Positions 1 to 9,302 of a stretch of 64,000 nt of DNA are shown one piece after another. The position numbers were made by a program, and so were the translations under genes. The notes under the pieces are model-generated. The model saw nothing but the letters and a program-made list of their open reading frames with translations. It did no database searches and was not told the DNA's origin. Positions within the stretch are counted from its first letter, which is position 1. Each line of letters starts with the position of its first letter. Source of the stretch: Streptomyces bacillaris. GTDB lineage: Bacteria; Actinomycetota; Actinomycetes; Streptomycetales; Streptomycetaceae. Location of the stretch: the NCBI RefSeq assembly GCF_003268675.1, contig NZ_CP029378.1, positions 2,108,001-2,172,000 on the forward strand, in the 5' to 3' direction.

Positions 1-494
1 ACGGCAACCCGGAGGCGGACTCGGTGGTGTATTCGTACGGGCACCGCAATGTGCAGGGGCTCGCCTGGGACGCGCAGAAGCGGCTGTGGGCGGCCGAGTT
101 CGGCCAGAACACCTGGGACGAGCTGAACCTGATCGAGCCCGGCGGCAACTACGGCTGGCCCGAGGCCGAGGGGAAGGAGGGCAAGGACGGGTTCATCGAC
201 CCGGTGGCCCAGTGGAAGACCTCCGAGGCCTCGCCCAGCGGTATCGCGTACGCGGAGGGCTCGATCTGGATGGCGGGGCTGCGCGGTGAGCGGCTCTGGC
301 GGATCCCGCTCTCCGGTGACCGGGCGAAGGAACCTTTGGCGGACCCCCAGGCGTTCCTGGAGGAGAAGCACGGCCGGCTGCGCACCGTGGTGAGCGCGGG
401 CGGCGACCGGCTCTGGCTGGTCACCAGCAACACGGACGGCCGGGGAGAGCCGAAGCCGGGAGACGACAGGATCCTGCTGGTCGAAGTGGGGTAG
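1..494 (+). CDS. PQQ-type glucose/sorbosone dehydrogenase family protein, C-terminal part
   Basis: Open from the left edge in frame with the stop at 492-494, so the true start lies outside the window. The visible ~163 residues contain SYGHRNVQGL, AAEFGQNTWDELNLI and GGNYGWP, the blade signatures of soluble aldose-sugar dehydrogenases of the GSDH beta-propeller family. Members oxidise sugars with PQQ and are usually secreted or lipoproteins in actinomycetes; the N-terminus that would show this is missing. The end ILLVEVG is the expected last strand. Family call is firm; substrate is unknown. Confidence 0.88.
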   Translation, partial: GNPEADSVVYSYGHRNVQGLAWDAQKRLWAAEFGQNTWDELNLIEPGGNYGWPEAEGKEGKDGFIDPVAQWKTSEASPSGIAYAEGSIWMAGLRGERLWRIPLSGDRAKEPLADPQAFLEEKHGRLRTVVSAGGDRLWLVTSNTDGRGEPKPGDDRILLVEVG

Positions 495-556
495 GCGGAA
501 CCCCTGGCCCCGTCCGCCGGGCACCACCCGCGCACCATGCCGGAGGGAGCACGACC

Positions 557-874
557 GTGTTCAATTTCTTCGAGGAACTCTTCGCCCCGGGCCGCAAGCA
601 TGTGGCCGAGGAGCAGAAGCGGCTGGAGCTGAGCCGGGTGGACGTGGCGGCCGGGGACCCGGCCCGCGGCCCGATAGACCTCACCTCCGGCAGGGTGACG
701 GTCCGCGCACCGGAGTGCGAGGGCGGTTCGGCGCCCGGCCACATGCGCGAGGCGCCCCTGGAGCAGGACGCCGTCCTCACCCCACGCCCCCGCCTGGTCA
801 CGGAGCCGGCGGACGGCCGCGTGACGGGCGGGGAGGGCGGCGGGGACGGCGACGGGTCGCCACCCGGGCACTGA
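557..874 (+). CDS. DUF6191-type small protein
   Basis: Small soluble protein of 105 residues starting with GTG at 557, preceded by a GGAGGGAG-like ribosome site. The N-terminal half (FNFFEELFAPGRKHVAEEQ, then LELSRVDV and GPIDLTSGRVTVR) matches what I recall of the DUF6191 family found in Streptomyces. The C-terminal third is proline/glycine-rich and probably disordered. No catalytic motif or membrane segment is visible, and no function is known. It follows the sugar dehydrogenase by 62 nt on the same strand and is convergent with the acetyltransferase gene. Confidence 0.72.
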   Translation: MFNFFEELFAPGRKHVAEEQKRLELSRVDVAAGDPARGPIDLTSGRVTVRAPECEGGSAPGHMREAPLEQDAVLTPRPRLVTEPADGRVTGGEGGGDGDGSPPGH

Positions 875-880
875 CCGTGC

Positions 881-1438
881 TCAGCGCGCCGTGCGGGCCC
901 GCCACTCCGGGGCCAGGACCGACCAGATCTCCGAGTCGTGGCGCACGCCCCGGTAGAGGTAGTTCTGCCGGATCACCCCGTCCCGGGTCATCCCGAGCCG
1001 CTTGGCGACCGCGATCGAGCGGGTGTTGGCGGCGGAGGCGTCCCACTCCACGCGGTGCATCCCGCGTTCGTACACCGCCCAGTCGATCAGCCGCTCGGCG
1101 GCCCGGGTGATCAGGCCGCGGCCCTGTGCGGCGGGCTCCAGCCAGACGCCTATCTCGCAGTTGCCGGACGCGGTGTCGAAGATCCGGAAGAGGACCCCGC
1201 CGACGAGGGTGTCCTCCAGCCAGATCCCGTACAGCCGCCCGGTGTCCGCCGCCTGCTTCTCCGCGTACCGCCGGAGCAGGTCCCGCGCCGAGTCCAGGTC
1301 GGTGGCGAAGGAGGCGAAGGGGATCCAGGGGTCGACCAGCTCCCGGGCCCGGTCCATGTGGGCGAGGAACTCCTCGGCCTGCCAGATCTCCAGCGGGCGC
1401 AGCTCCGCCTTGTCGTCACCCAGGGATACCGCGAACAT
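881..1438 (-). CDS. GNAT family N-acetyltransferase (RimJ/RimL-like)
   Basis: 185 residues. Start chosen at ATG 1438 (MFAVSLGDDKAELRPL) because an AGAAGGAG site lies just upstream; the open frame extends further but is low-complexity arginine. GNAT features are the N-terminal ELRPLEIWQAEEF strand-helix, EIGVWLEPAAQGRGLITRA (acetyl-CoA pyrophosphate-binding Q-G-R-G loop) and the end VAKRLGMTRDGVIRQNYLYRG typical of ribosomal-protein-type acetyltransferases. The start lies 23 nt inside the end of the MMPL gene, so the two are probably translationally coupled. The acceptor substrate cannot be read from sequence. Confidence 0.87.
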   Translation of the reverse strand: MFAVSLGDDKAELRPLEIWQAEEFLAHMDRARELVDPWIPFASFATDLDSARDLLRRYAEKQAADTGRLYGIWLEDTLVGGVLFRIFDTASGNCEIGVWLEPAAQGRGLITRAAERLIDWAVYERGMHRVEWDASAANTRSIAVAKRLGMTRDGVIRQNYLYRGVRHDSEIWSVLAPEWRARTAR

Positions 1439-3680
1439 CGTGCTCCTTCTCCGTCGACGTCTCCGTCGGCCTCTCCATCGACGCGACGTCCTCCTCCGTG
1501 ACGCGCGCCCCCGGGATCGTCGCATGCTCCACCGCGCAGTCCGGCGGCTCGATGCTGATCCGGGGCAGCCGGCGGTCCAGCCAGCCGGGCAGCCACCAGT
1601 TGGCACCGCCGAGCATGTGCATCAGGGCGGGCACCAGGAGAGTGCGCAGGACGAAGGCGTCCAGGGCGACGGCCGTGGCCAGCGCGATGCCGAACATGGC
1701 GATCACCCGGTCCCCGCTGAGCACGAAGGCGAGGAAGACGGAGATCATGATCACGGCGGCGGAGTTGATCACCCGGCTGGTCTCGGCGAGGCCGACCCGG
1801 ACCGCCCGGCGGTTGTCGCCGGTCTCCAGCCACTCCTCGTACATCCGGCCGACCAGGAAGACCTGGTAGTCCATGGAGAGGCCGAAGAGGACCGAGACCA
1901 TGATCACGGGGAGGAAGGGTTCGATGGGCCCGGCGCTGCCGAGGCCGAGCAGCTCGCTCCCCCAGCCCCACTGGAAGACGGCGACGACGACGCCGAAGGA
2001 GGAGGCGACGGCGGCCACGTTCATCAGGGCGGCCTTGACGGGGATGCCGATGGAGCGGAAGGCCAGCAGCAGGAGCAGGCAGCCGAGGCCGATGACGACC
2101 CCGACGAAGAGGGGCAGCTTGCCGACGATGATCTCCGCGAAGTCGTCGTAGCTGGCCGTCACCCCGCCGACGTACGCCTCCAGCGAGGTCGTCTCCTGCA
2201 CCTGCGGCAGGACGTCCGCCCGGATGCGGTCGACCAGCTCGCTGGTCTCCTGCGACTGGGGCGCGGAGTCGGGGACGACGGTGAGGAAGGCGGTGTCGCC
2301 GCCGCCGTTGTACGTGACGGGGCTGACCGAGGCGACGCCCTCGGTCGTACGGAGCTTCTCGGGCAGCGAGTCCAGGGCGAGCCGGTCGTCGGCGCCGTCG
2401 AGCTGGGCGGCGATGGTCAGGGGGCCGTTGACGCCGGGGCCGAAGCCGTCCGCGATCAGGTCGTACGCCTGCCGGGTGGTGGCGGTGGCCGGATTGTTGC
2501 CCTGGTCGGAGGTGCCGAGGTGGAGGCCGAGGGCGGGCAGGGCGAGGACGACCATGACGACGGTCGCGATCCCGCCGAGCAGCTTGGGGTGGCGCTCGAC
2601 GAAGGCGGACCAGCGGGCGGCGAAGCCGGTGGGCAGGTCGGGGCGGGGGCCGTGCTCCGCGAGCTGCCGGCGTTCGCGGCGGCTGAGGGCCCGCATCCCG
2701 ATGAGGGAGAGGAGGGCGGGCAGCAGGGTGACGGAGGCGGCCACGGTCAGCACGACGGTGAGCGAGGCGGCGATGGCGACGCCGTTGAGGAAGCTCAGCC
2801 GCAGGATCAGCATGCCGAGCAGCGCGATGCAGACGGTGGCCCCGGCGAAGACGACCGCGCGCCCGGTGGTGGTGACGGCGTTGCGGGCCGCATCGGTGAC
2901 CGACATGCCCTGCCGGAGGCCTCTGCGGTGCCGGGTGACGATGAAGAGGGCGTAGTCGATGCCGACGCCGAGCCCGATGAGCATGCCGAGCATGGGGGCG
3001 AAGTCGGCCACGGTCATCACATGGCCGAGCAGGACGATGCCCGCGTAGGCGGTGCCGACGGAGACCAGGGCGGTGGCGATGGGGAGCAGGCTGGCGGCGA
3101 GCGAGCCGAAGGCGAGGAAGAGGACCACGGCCGCGACGGCGACACCGACCACTTCGGCGATATGGGCGGAGGGGGCCTCGGTGAGGGCGATGGCGGTGCC
3201 GCCCAGCTCGACCTGGAGCCCGTCGCTCTCGGCCGCCTTCGCGGTGTCCACGAGGGCCTGGGCCTGGGAGACGGGGATCTCGTCGGCGGGCCGGTCGAAG
3301 GTGACCGTGGCGTAGGCGGTGCGGCCGTCCTCGCTGATCTGCGCGGCCCCTTCGGCGCCGTACGGGCCGGTGACCGCGCCGACCCCGGGGAGGTCGTCGA
3401 TCGCGTGGAGAGTGCGGGTCATCGTCTGTTCGACGTCGGCGGCCCGGACCGTGGAGCCGGTGGTGTGCCAGACCACGGTGTCGGTGTCGCCGCCGAGGTC
3501 GGTGAAGCCGCGCGAGAGCAGCTCGGTGGCCCGGCCGGATTCGGTGCCGGGCACCTCGTAGTCGTTGGAGTACGCGGAGCCCGCGAACCCCGCCGCGGCG
3601 GCTGTGCCGCCGAGGGCGGCGAGCCAGATGAGGATGGCGAGAAGACGGTGCTTGATGCACCAGCGGGCGATGGCAGCCAA
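1416..3680 (-). CDS. MMPL/RND family transporter
   Basis: 754 residues from a TTG start at 3680 (GGGAG seven bases upstream). Layout is the MMPL duplication: a first membrane helix (LLAILIWLAALGGTAAAAG), a large extracytoplasmic loop (residues ~35-170), five or six helices, then a second helix, loop and helix bundle. GIDYALFIVTRHR and LSMDYQVFLVGRMYEEW are the paired D-Y membrane motifs of MMPL pumps, which export lipids, siderophores or drugs using proton motive force. The last residues overlap the acetyltransferase start. Substrate unknown; no regulator gene is adjacent. Confidence 0.9.
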   Translation of the reverse strand: MAAIARWCIKHRLLAILIWLAALGGTAAAAGFAGSAYSNDYEVPGTESGRATELLSRGFTDLGGDTDTVVWHTTGSTVRAADVEQTMTRTLHAIDDLPGVGAVTGPYGAEGAAQISEDGRTAYATVTFDRPADEIPVSQAQALVDTAKAAESDGLQVELGGTAIALTEAPSAHIAEVVGVAVAAVVLFLAFGSLAASLLPIATALVSVGTAYAGIVLLGHVMTVADFAPMLGMLIGLGVGIDYALFIVTRHRRGLRQGMSVTDAARNAVTTTGRAVVFAGATVCIALLGMLILRLSFLNGVAIAASLTVVLTVAASVTLLPALLSLIGMRALSRRERRQLAEHGPRPDLPTGFAARWSAFVERHPKLLGGIATVVMVVLALPALGLHLGTSDQGNNPATATTRQAYDLIADGFGPGVNGPLTIAAQLDGADDRLALDSLPEKLRTTEGVASVSPVTYNGGGDTAFLTVVPDSAPQSQETSELVDRIRADVLPQVQETTSLEAYVGGVTASYDDFAEIIVGKLPLFVGVVIGLGCLLLLLAFRSIGIPVKAALMNVAAVASSFGVVVAVFQWGWGSELLGLGSAGPIEPFLPVIMVSVLFGLSMDYQVFLVGRMYEEWLETGDNRRAVRVGLAETSRVINSAAVIMISVFLAFVLSGDRVIAMFGIALATAVALDAFVLRTLLVPALMHMLGGANWWLPGWLDRRLPRISIEPPDCAVEHATIPGARVTEEDVASMERPTETSTEKEHDVRGIPG

Positions 3681-3814
3681 CGGGTGAGCTCCCTGCGGGT
3701 TCGTGGACCTTTACCCGCAGATAGCGTGATCTGCTCGCAAACGTCGCATGACCTGAGACCGCCACTCTCTCAGCAGAAAGTGATCCTTTGTCCGTTTCGT
3801 GGCCATGCTCACAG

Positions 3815-3850
3815 GGCCTGATCTGCTCCCTACATGGTGCAGATCAGGCC
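3815..3850 (-). terminator. Perfect 12-bp hairpin after the phospholipase C gene
   Basis: GGCCTGATCTGC (3815-3826) pairs perfectly with GCAGATCAGGCC (3839-3850) around a 12-nt loop. It begins 15 nt after the phospholipase C stop on the minus strand, where an intrinsic terminator is expected, and separates that gene from the MMPL promoter. There is no T-run, which is common in Streptomyces. Confidence 0.7.
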
Positions 3851-3864
3851 ATCCTCGATGGGGG

Positions 3865-5976
3865 TCAGCCGGAGACGCTCGCCCGGCCGTTCTCGATGTG
3901 CCCCATGAGCCGCCGCCGGAAGCCGTCCTCCCCGTCGGCCGTGACGACCAGGTCGTACCAGCCGTGGGCGTCGGCCGCGGAGTGCACGACCGTACGGTGG
4001 CGGCCCGGCTTGACGGTGACGCGGCGGACCCAGTCGTGCAGGTCGTCCTCGTCGACGTAGCCGAGGGGCCGGATCAGGAAGGTGAGGTTCCGGCGGCCGG
4101 TGTTGCGCAGCGTGAGGTGGAGGTCGCGCTCGCGGGTGTCGATGCGGGTGGTGACCTCGGCGCCGCCGCCCTCGGCCGGTCCGGCGAACTCGCGCCGGAA
4201 GCCGTTCGGCCCGGTGACCGTGAAACGGTACGCGTCTCCGGTCAGCGGTACGGTCCAGTGCCCGGCGCCCCGGACGTCCTTGTGGAGCGGAGCCGCGGAC
4301 TCACCGGCGTACGGGTAGAGCGTGAAGTGCGCCGATGACCGTCCGCTGTTCCCCAGCTCCACGCGCAGCGCACCACCGCTCGCCCGCCTGACCTGCGCGT
4401 CCGGCTGGTACGGCAGCGGGCGCGCCGGGCGTACTCCGGGCTCCTGGACGGGGAGGTGCTGGTCGGCGGGCGGCCTGGGCTGCCAGCGGCCGCTGAGCGG
4501 CGGGATCGGGCCGGGCACCTGGACGGCGGGCTGACGCCGGGCCCGGGTGAAGTCGAAGGCGGAGGTCAGATCGCCGGTGACACGGCGCCGCCAGTCGCTG
4601 ATGTTGGGCTCCTTCACCCCGGTCCACCGCTCCAGGAAGCGGATCACCGAGGTGTGGTCGAAGACCTCGGAGCAGACGTAGCCGCCGACGGTCCACGGGG
4701 AGACGACGAGCAGCGGCACCCGGATGCCGAGGCCGGTCGGGCGGCCCTCCCACTGCTCGTCGGTCACCTCGGGCGGGGCGACGGGCGGCGGGACGTGGTC
4801 GAAGAAGCCGTCGTTCTCGTCGTAGTTGATCAGTACGGCGGTGTGGCGCCAGACGTCCGGATGCTTCCCCAGCGCGTCGAGGATCTTGTAGACGATGGTG
4901 GCGCTGTGCACGGGCGAGGAGGTGCTCGGGTGCTCGGAGTCGATGGCCGAGGGCACCAGGTAGGAGACCTCCGGCAGCGTCCCGGCTGCCACGTCCCTGG
5001 CGAACTCCTCCGCCAGCGTCCCCGTGGGGACCCGGCGCAGCCCCCGCTCGAAGAGGCTGCGCTCCCGCGCGGTGAGGGTGGCGACGCCCTCCTCCAGCAG
5101 CCCGAGCAGCCTGGTGCGCTCGGCCTCGGACGCGCCGCGCACCTTGGCGTAGAAGGCCTCCATGTAGGTGTGGCCGCCGGTGCGGGCCAGGGCCTTGCGG
5201 GCGATGGCCTTGAAGGTGGCGTAGAACTCGATCTGGTTGTCGGTGAAGTTCTCCCACTCCGTGTACGTCCGCCAGCTCCGGCCCGCCTTCTCCAGCCGCT
5301 CGGCGTAGGTCGACCAGTCGTAGCCGGGGTGGCTGCCCTCGTTGTACGCGTCGTTGCCGACCGCCCGCTTCCCGTTCGCCTCGAAGCCGGTCTTCCCGCT
5401 CCAGAGGTGGTTGCGGTTGGGGCTGGTGGAGGTGTGGATGGAGGAGTGGTAGGCGTCGCAGACGGTGAAGGTGTCGGCCAGCTCGTAGTGGAGCGGGATG
5501 TCACGGCGGTCGTAGTACGCCATGGTGGCCGCGGTCTTGGCGCTGATCCAGCCGTTCATCCAGCCGCCGCCCCAGGCTTTCGCGCCGCCGTTCCAGGAGT
5601 GGTCGAGGGCGCCGATGTACTGGAGGTCCTTCTTCTGCTCCTCGGCCGCGCCGCGCACCGGGAAGGGCAGCACGGTGGTGCCGGACGCGCCGGGCTGCTC
5701 GAAGACCGTGCCCCCGGTGGGCAGCTCGACGGCGTTGCGGTCGCCGAAGCCGCGTACGCCGCGCAGGGTGCCGAAATAGTGGTCGAAGGATCGGTTCTCC
5801 TGCATGAGGATCACCACGTGCTTGATGGCCCCGAGCCCTCCGGACCCCGCCGCGTGGGCGGGCTGCGCGGCGATGGCTGCCTGGAGCGACGGCGGCAGGA
5901 ACGATCCGGCCGCAGCGGCGCCGAGCGCGCCCCCGCCGAGGGCGAAGAGCCGCCGCCGTGACATGTCCGTGGTCAA
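3865..5976 (-). CDS. Tat-exported phospholipase C (phosphoesterase family)
   Basis: 703 residues from TTG 5976, chosen for a GGGAGG site five bases upstream; ATG 5964 is the alternative. Residues 6-11 (SRRRLF) plus an alanine/glycine-rich stretch form a twin-arginine signal. VVILMQENRSFDHYFGTLRG (~55-74) is the catalytic core start of bacterial non-haemolytic phospholipases C, and INYDENDGFFDHVPPP is the second metal-site region. The last ~220 residues carry two beta-rich DUF756-type repeats typical of the family. Length fits. It would hydrolyse phosphatidylcholine-type lipids outside the cell, often for phosphate supply; no PHO box was checked. Confidence 0.93.
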   Translation of the reverse strand: MTTDMSRRRLFALGGGALGAAAAGSFLPPSLQAAIAAQPAHAAGSGGLGAIKHVVILMQENRSFDHYFGTLRGVRGFGDRNAVELPTGGTVFEQPGASGTTVLPFPVRGAAEEQKKDLQYIGALDHSWNGGAKAWGGGWMNGWISAKTAATMAYYDRRDIPLHYELADTFTVCDAYHSSIHTSTSPNRNHLWSGKTGFEANGKRAVGNDAYNEGSHPGYDWSTYAERLEKAGRSWRTYTEWENFTDNQIEFYATFKAIARKALARTGGHTYMEAFYAKVRGASEAERTRLLGLLEEGVATLTARERSLFERGLRRVPTGTLAEEFARDVAAGTLPEVSYLVPSAIDSEHPSTSSPVHSATIVYKILDALGKHPDVWRHTAVLINYDENDGFFDHVPPPVAPPEVTDEQWEGRPTGLGIRVPLLVVSPWTVGGYVCSEVFDHTSVIRFLERWTGVKEPNISDWRRRVTGDLTSAFDFTRARRQPAVQVPGPIPPLSGRWQPRPPADQHLPVQEPGVRPARPLPYQPDAQVRRASGGALRVELGNSGRSSAHFTLYPYAGESAAPLHKDVRGAGHWTVPLTGDAYRFTVTGPNGFRREFAGPAEGGGAEVTTRIDTRERDLHLTLRNTGRRNLTFLIRPLGYVDEDDLHDWVRRVTVKPGRHRTVVHSAADAHGWYDLVVTADGEDGFRRRLMGHIENGRASVSG

Positions 5977-6119
5977 AAGAGCCTCCCGTATCGCGGTGGT
6001 CGCGGTGGTTACAGCGGGGAAGCTAGTGAGGTCAGGTGGCGTCGGGAAGGACGGCGTACGGCCCGGTGGTGAACGTCCAAGAGGTCGGACGAGAAGTCCA
6101 ACCGGCCGGGTCCGGGCGC

Positions 6120-7454
6120 CTACACCCCGATGAGGTGCAGCGATGCCCAGAGCGCGAGGGTCGAGGCGAGGAGCGTCGCCGGTACGGTCGCGAGCCCGAG
6201 CCGGGTGAAGCGGCCCAGCTCCGGCGCGTCCCCGTGGGCGTGCAGGATGCGGCGCCACAGGAGGGTGGCCAGCGAGCCGACGTACGTGAGGTTGGGGCCG
6301 ATGTTCACCCCGATCAGCGCGGCCAGCAGCGGTCCCGGCCCGGCCGCCGCCACGATCGGGAGGAGGGCGAGGATCGCGGGCAGGTTGTTGATCAGGTTGG
6401 CCAGCAGCGCGGCGACCACGGCGACGCCGAGCAGCGCGGGGAGCGTGTGACCGTCGGGCAGGAGGGCGGCGATCCCGTCGCCGAGGCCGTTGTCGACGAC
6501 CGCCTTCACGACGACGCCGAGCGCGAGCACGAAGAGGCAGAACAGCGGGTTGGCCGAGCGGACGACGGCGGCGGGCGTGGTCTCCCGCCTGGCCAGCGCC
6601 CGTACGGCGAGGACCGCCGCCCCCGCCAGCGCGGCCCACAGCGGCTCGGCCCCCGCGAACGAGGTGACGACGAACCCGGCCAGGGTCAGCGCCAGCACGA
6701 CGAGCGTGAACACCGGTACGGGCGTGCGCCCGGCCTCCGGGTCCGGCGCGTGCGCCCCGGCGGCCAGGTCGTCCCGGAACGCCCGCCGGAACACCACGTA
6801 CTCCACGGCGATCGCGGCCAGCCACGGCAGCGCCATCAGCGCGGCGAACCGGGTGAAGGAGAGGCCGCTCGCGGTGAACGCCAGGAGGTTGGTGAGGTTG
6901 GAGACGGGGAGCAGGAGGGAGGCGGAGTTGGCGAGGTGCGCGCAGGCGTAGACGTACGGGCGCGGCCACGCACCGACCCGGGCCGCCGTGGCGAGGACGA
7001 CCGGGGTGAGCAGGACGACGGTGGCGTCCAGGCTGAGCACGGCGGTGACGAGCGCGGCCACCCCGAAGACCCCGCCGAGCAGCGGCCGGGTCTGCCCCCG
7101 GCAGGCGCGCGCCACCCAGTCCCCGGCGGCCCGGAACAGCCCCTCGTCCGCGCAGAGCTGGGCCAGCACCAGGATCGCGGCGAGGAACCCCACCACGGGC
7201 AGCAGCTCCCCCACCTGCTCCCGCGCCTCGGGCCAGGACACCGCGCCCAGCCCCACCACGAGCCCGGCGGCGGGCAGCGCGACGGTCGCCTCCGGCAGGC
7301 CCCGTGGGCGGACGACGGCGAAGGCGAGCACGCCCAGGAGGAGGGCGAGGGAGACGATCTCGGCGGTGACGGTGTTCAGAGGGATCTCGTGGGGTCTCTT
7401 GAGGTCTCGGGTGGGGTCGGTCGGCACACGGCTGAGGGGGCGTGCGCCCCGCAT
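6120..7454 (-). CDS. ArsB/SLC13-type ion permease
   Basis: Polytopic membrane protein of up to 444 residues with about 10-11 hydrophobic segments. The paired helix-break motifs typical of ArsB/NhaD/SLC13 carriers are present: SLDATVVLLTPVVLATA and, near the C-terminus, LLANLINNLPAILALLP followed by GVNIGPNLTYVGSLATLL. Such permeases move arsenite, citrate-like anions or sodium; no arsR or arsC is adjacent, so arsenic is only a guess. The start is unclear: ATG 7454 lacks a good ribosome site, and homologous sequence seems to begin near CTG 7379 (MNTVTAEIV). Confidence 0.82.
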   Translation of the reverse strand: MRGARPLSRVPTDPTRDLKRPHEIPLNTVTAEIVSLALLLGVLAFAVVRPRGLPEATVALPAAGLVVGLGAVSWPEAREQVGELLPVVGFLAAILVLAQLCADEGLFRAAGDWVARACRGQTRPLLGGVFGVAALVTAVLSLDATVVLLTPVVLATAARVGAWPRPYVYACAHLANSASLLLPVSNLTNLLAFTASGLSFTRFAALMALPWLAAIAVEYVVFRRAFRDDLAAGAHAPDPEAGRTPVPVFTLVVLALTLAGFVVTSFAGAEPLWAALAGAAVLAVRALARRETTPAAVVRSANPLFCLFVLALGVVVKAVVDNGLGDGIAALLPDGHTLPALLGVAVVAALLANLINNLPAILALLPIVAAAGPGPLLAALIGVNIGPNLTYVGSLATLLWRRILHAHGDAPELGRFTRLGLATVPATLLASTLALWASLHLIGV

Positions 7455-7471
7455 ACGTACGGGAGCACGGT

Positions 7472-7519
7472 CGAAGGGGCGGTGCGCCCCCCGCGTGCGG
7501 GTGGTGCACCGCCCCTTCG
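7472..7519 (-). terminator. 14-bp hairpin terminator after gatB
   Basis: CGAAGGGGCGGTGC (7472-7485) and GCACCGCCCCTTCG (7506-7519) are perfectly complementary with a 20-nt loop. It starts 15 nt beyond the gatB stop on the minus strand and would end the gatC-gatA-gatB operon. It overlaps no coding sequence. Confidence 0.78.
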
Positions 7520-7534
7520 GGGACGATCAGGCCG

Positions 7535-9043
7535 TCAGCCCTCGACGCCCAGCTTCTCCAGGATCAGCTCGCGCACGCGCGCCGCGTCCGCCTGGCCCCG
7601 GGTGGCCTTCATGACCGCGCCGACCAGCGCACCGGCCGCCGCGACCTTGCCGCCGCGGATCTTGTCCGCGATGGCCGCGTTGCCCGCGATGGCCTCGTCG
7701 ACGGCCGTGGAGAGCGCGCCCTCGTCCGAGACGACCTTCAGGCCGCGCTTCTCGACGACGGTGTCCGGGTCGCCCTCGCCCGCGAGGACGCCCTCGATGA
7801 CCTGGCGGGCCAGCTTGTCGTTGAGGTCGCCCGCCGCGACGAGCGCGGCCACCCGGGCGACCTGCGCCGGGGTGATCGGCAGCTCGTCCAGGCCGCGGCC
7901 GGTCTCGTTGGCGTTACGGGCCAGCTCGCCCATCCACCACTTGCGGGCCTGGTCCGCGGGGGCGCCCGCCTCGATCGTGGCGACGATCAGATCGACCGCG
8001 CCCGCGTTGAGGATGGACTGCATGTCGTGCTCGGAGACGCCCCACTCCTCCTTGAGCCGCGCCCGGCGGACCCGGGGCAGCTCGGGGAGGCCCTTGCGCA
8101 GCTCCTCGACCCACGCGCGCGCGGGCGCGACGGGGACCAGGTCCGGCTCGGGGAAGTAGCGGTAGTCCTCGGCGTTGTCCTTGATGCGGCCGGCCGTGGT
8201 GGAGCCGTCCTCCTCGTGGAAGTGCCGGGTCTCCTGGACGATCGTGCCGCCGGAGGAGAGCACCGCCGCGTGGCGCTGGATCTCGAAGCGCGCGGCCCGC
8301 TCGACGGAACGCAGCGAGTTCACGTTCTTCGTCTCGGAGCGGGTGCCGAACGTCTCGGTGCCGTTGGGGCGCAGCGACAGGTTGACGTCGCAGCGCATCT
8401 GGCCCATCTCCATGCGCGCCTCGGAGACCCCGAGGGCCTTGATCAGCTCGCGCAGCTCCGCGACGTACGCCTTGGCGACCTCGGGGGCACGCGCGCCCGC
8501 TCCCTCGATCGGCTTGGTGACGATCTCGATGAGCGGGATGCCGGCCCGGTTGTAGTCGAGCAGGGAGTGGGACGCGCCGTGGATACGGCCGGTGGCGCCG
8601 CCGACGTGGGTCGACTTGCCGGTGTCCTCCTCCATGTGGGCGCGCTCGATCTCCACGCGGAAGACCTCGCCGTCCTCCAGCTGGACGTCCAGATAGCCGT
8701 CGAAGGCGATCGGCTCGTCGTACTGGGAGGTCTGGAAGTTCTTCGGCATGTCCGGATAGAAGTAGTTCTTCCGGGCGAAGCGGCACCACTCGGCGATCTC
8801 GCAGTTCAGCGCGAGGCCGATCTTGATGGCGGACTCGACGCCGATCTCGTTGACGACCGGCAGCGCGCCGGGCAGTCCGAGACAGACCGGGCAGGTCTGG
8901 GAGTTGGCGTCCTGCTTCAGCTCCGTGGAGCAGCCGCAGAACATCTTGGTCTTGGTGCCGAGCTCGACATGGACCTCCAGGCCCATGACGGGGTCGTAGG
9001 ACGCGAGGGCGTCCTCGTACGACACCAGGTCAGTGACAGTCAC
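7535..9043 (-). CDS. gatB: Aspartyl/glutamyl-tRNA(Asn/Gln) amidotransferase subunit B
   Basis: 502 residues, the normal GatB length. The N-terminal GatB/Yqey catalytic cradle shows [20 protein letters not shown] and [15 protein letters not shown], with the zinc-type cysteines, and the C-terminal ~150 residues are the YqeY-like tRNA-binding tail. With GatC and GatA it converts Glu-tRNA(Gln) or Asp-tRNA(Asn) to the amidated forms using ammonia from GatA. Last gene of a four-gene minus-strand operon, 16 nt after the small membrane protein gene and followed by a strong hairpin. Confidence 0.98.
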   Translation of the reverse strand: MTVTDLVSYEDALASYDPVMGLEVHVELGTKTKMFCGCSTELKQDANSQTCPVCLGLPGALPVVNEIGVESAIKIGLALNCEIAEWCRFARKNYFYPDMPKNFQTSQYDEPIAFDGYLDVQLEDGEVFRVEIERAHMEEDTGKSTHVGGATGRIHGASHSLLDYNRAGIPLIEIVTKPIEGAGARAPEVAKAYVAELRELIKALGVSEARMEMGQMRCDVNLSLRPNGTETFGTRSETKNVNSLRSVERAARFEIQRHAAVLSSGGTIVQETRHFHEEDGSTTAGRIKDNAEDYRYFPEPDLVPVAPARAWVEELRKGLPELPRVRRARLKEEWGVSEHDMQSILNAGAVDLIVATIEAGAPADQARKWWMGELARNANETGRGLDELPITPAQVARVAALVAAGDLNDKLARQVIEGVLAGEGDPDTVVEKRGLKVVSDEGALSTAVDEAIAGNAAIADKIRGGKVAAAGALVGAVMKATRGQADAARVRELILEKLGVEG

Positions 9044-9059
9044 GGTGAAACTTTCCCTC

Positions 9060-9302
9060 TCAGCCCAGCAGGACGTCGTCGTCGCCGAGACGCTTCAGTT
9101 CGCGATAGAGGATCGCGAGTCCGGTGACGATGGCGGCCGCGGAGACGGCCGCGTCGACGAGGCGCAGCATGTCGTTGTCCTGGCGGGCGAGCTTCGCCTG
9201 CTTGGCGATGCTGATCGCGCCGAACGCGGTACTGCCGAGCGAGACGTACAGCCCGGTCTTGGACTTCTTGAAGTTACTGGCCTTCTTTGCCATGGCACTC
9301 AC
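9060..9302 (-). CDS. Small conserved membrane protein between gatA and gatB
   Basis: About 80 residues. A GTG at 9302 overlaps the gatA stop (GTGA) with GGAGG ten bases upstream; ATG 9293 ([14 protein letters not shown]) is the alternative, giving 77 residues. A lysine-rich N-terminus precedes [19 protein letters not shown] and one clear hydrophobic helix ([19 protein letters not shown]), ending in an acidic tail. No known motif. The tight overlap says it is made together with the amidotransferase subunits, but a role in amidation is only a possibility. I recall a small hypothetical gene at this place in other Streptomyces. Confidence 0.85.
   Translation of the reverse strand: MSAMAKKASNFKKSKTGLYVSLGSTAFGAISIAKQAKLARQDNDMLRLVDAAVSAAAIVTGLAILYRELKRLGDDDVLLG

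Noticed and set aside
1002..3821. Long plus-strand open frame (939 codons) opposite the MMPL and GNAT genes
   Set aside because: Composition is Glu/Asp/Gly/His-rich, as expected for the antisense of a high-GC gene; the minus-strand MMPL protein has recognisable motifs.
6120..7454. Arsenite efflux pump (ArsB) as a specific call
   Set aside because: No arsenic regulator or reductase is adjacent, and the SLC13/ArsB/NhaD families share the visible motifs, so only the superfamily is supported.
5965..7509. Extension of the phospholipase C frame far upstream, across the permease gene
   Set aside because: The extension is arginine/alanine-rich noise antisense or out of frame to the permease; the Tat signal and ribosome site fix the start near 5976.
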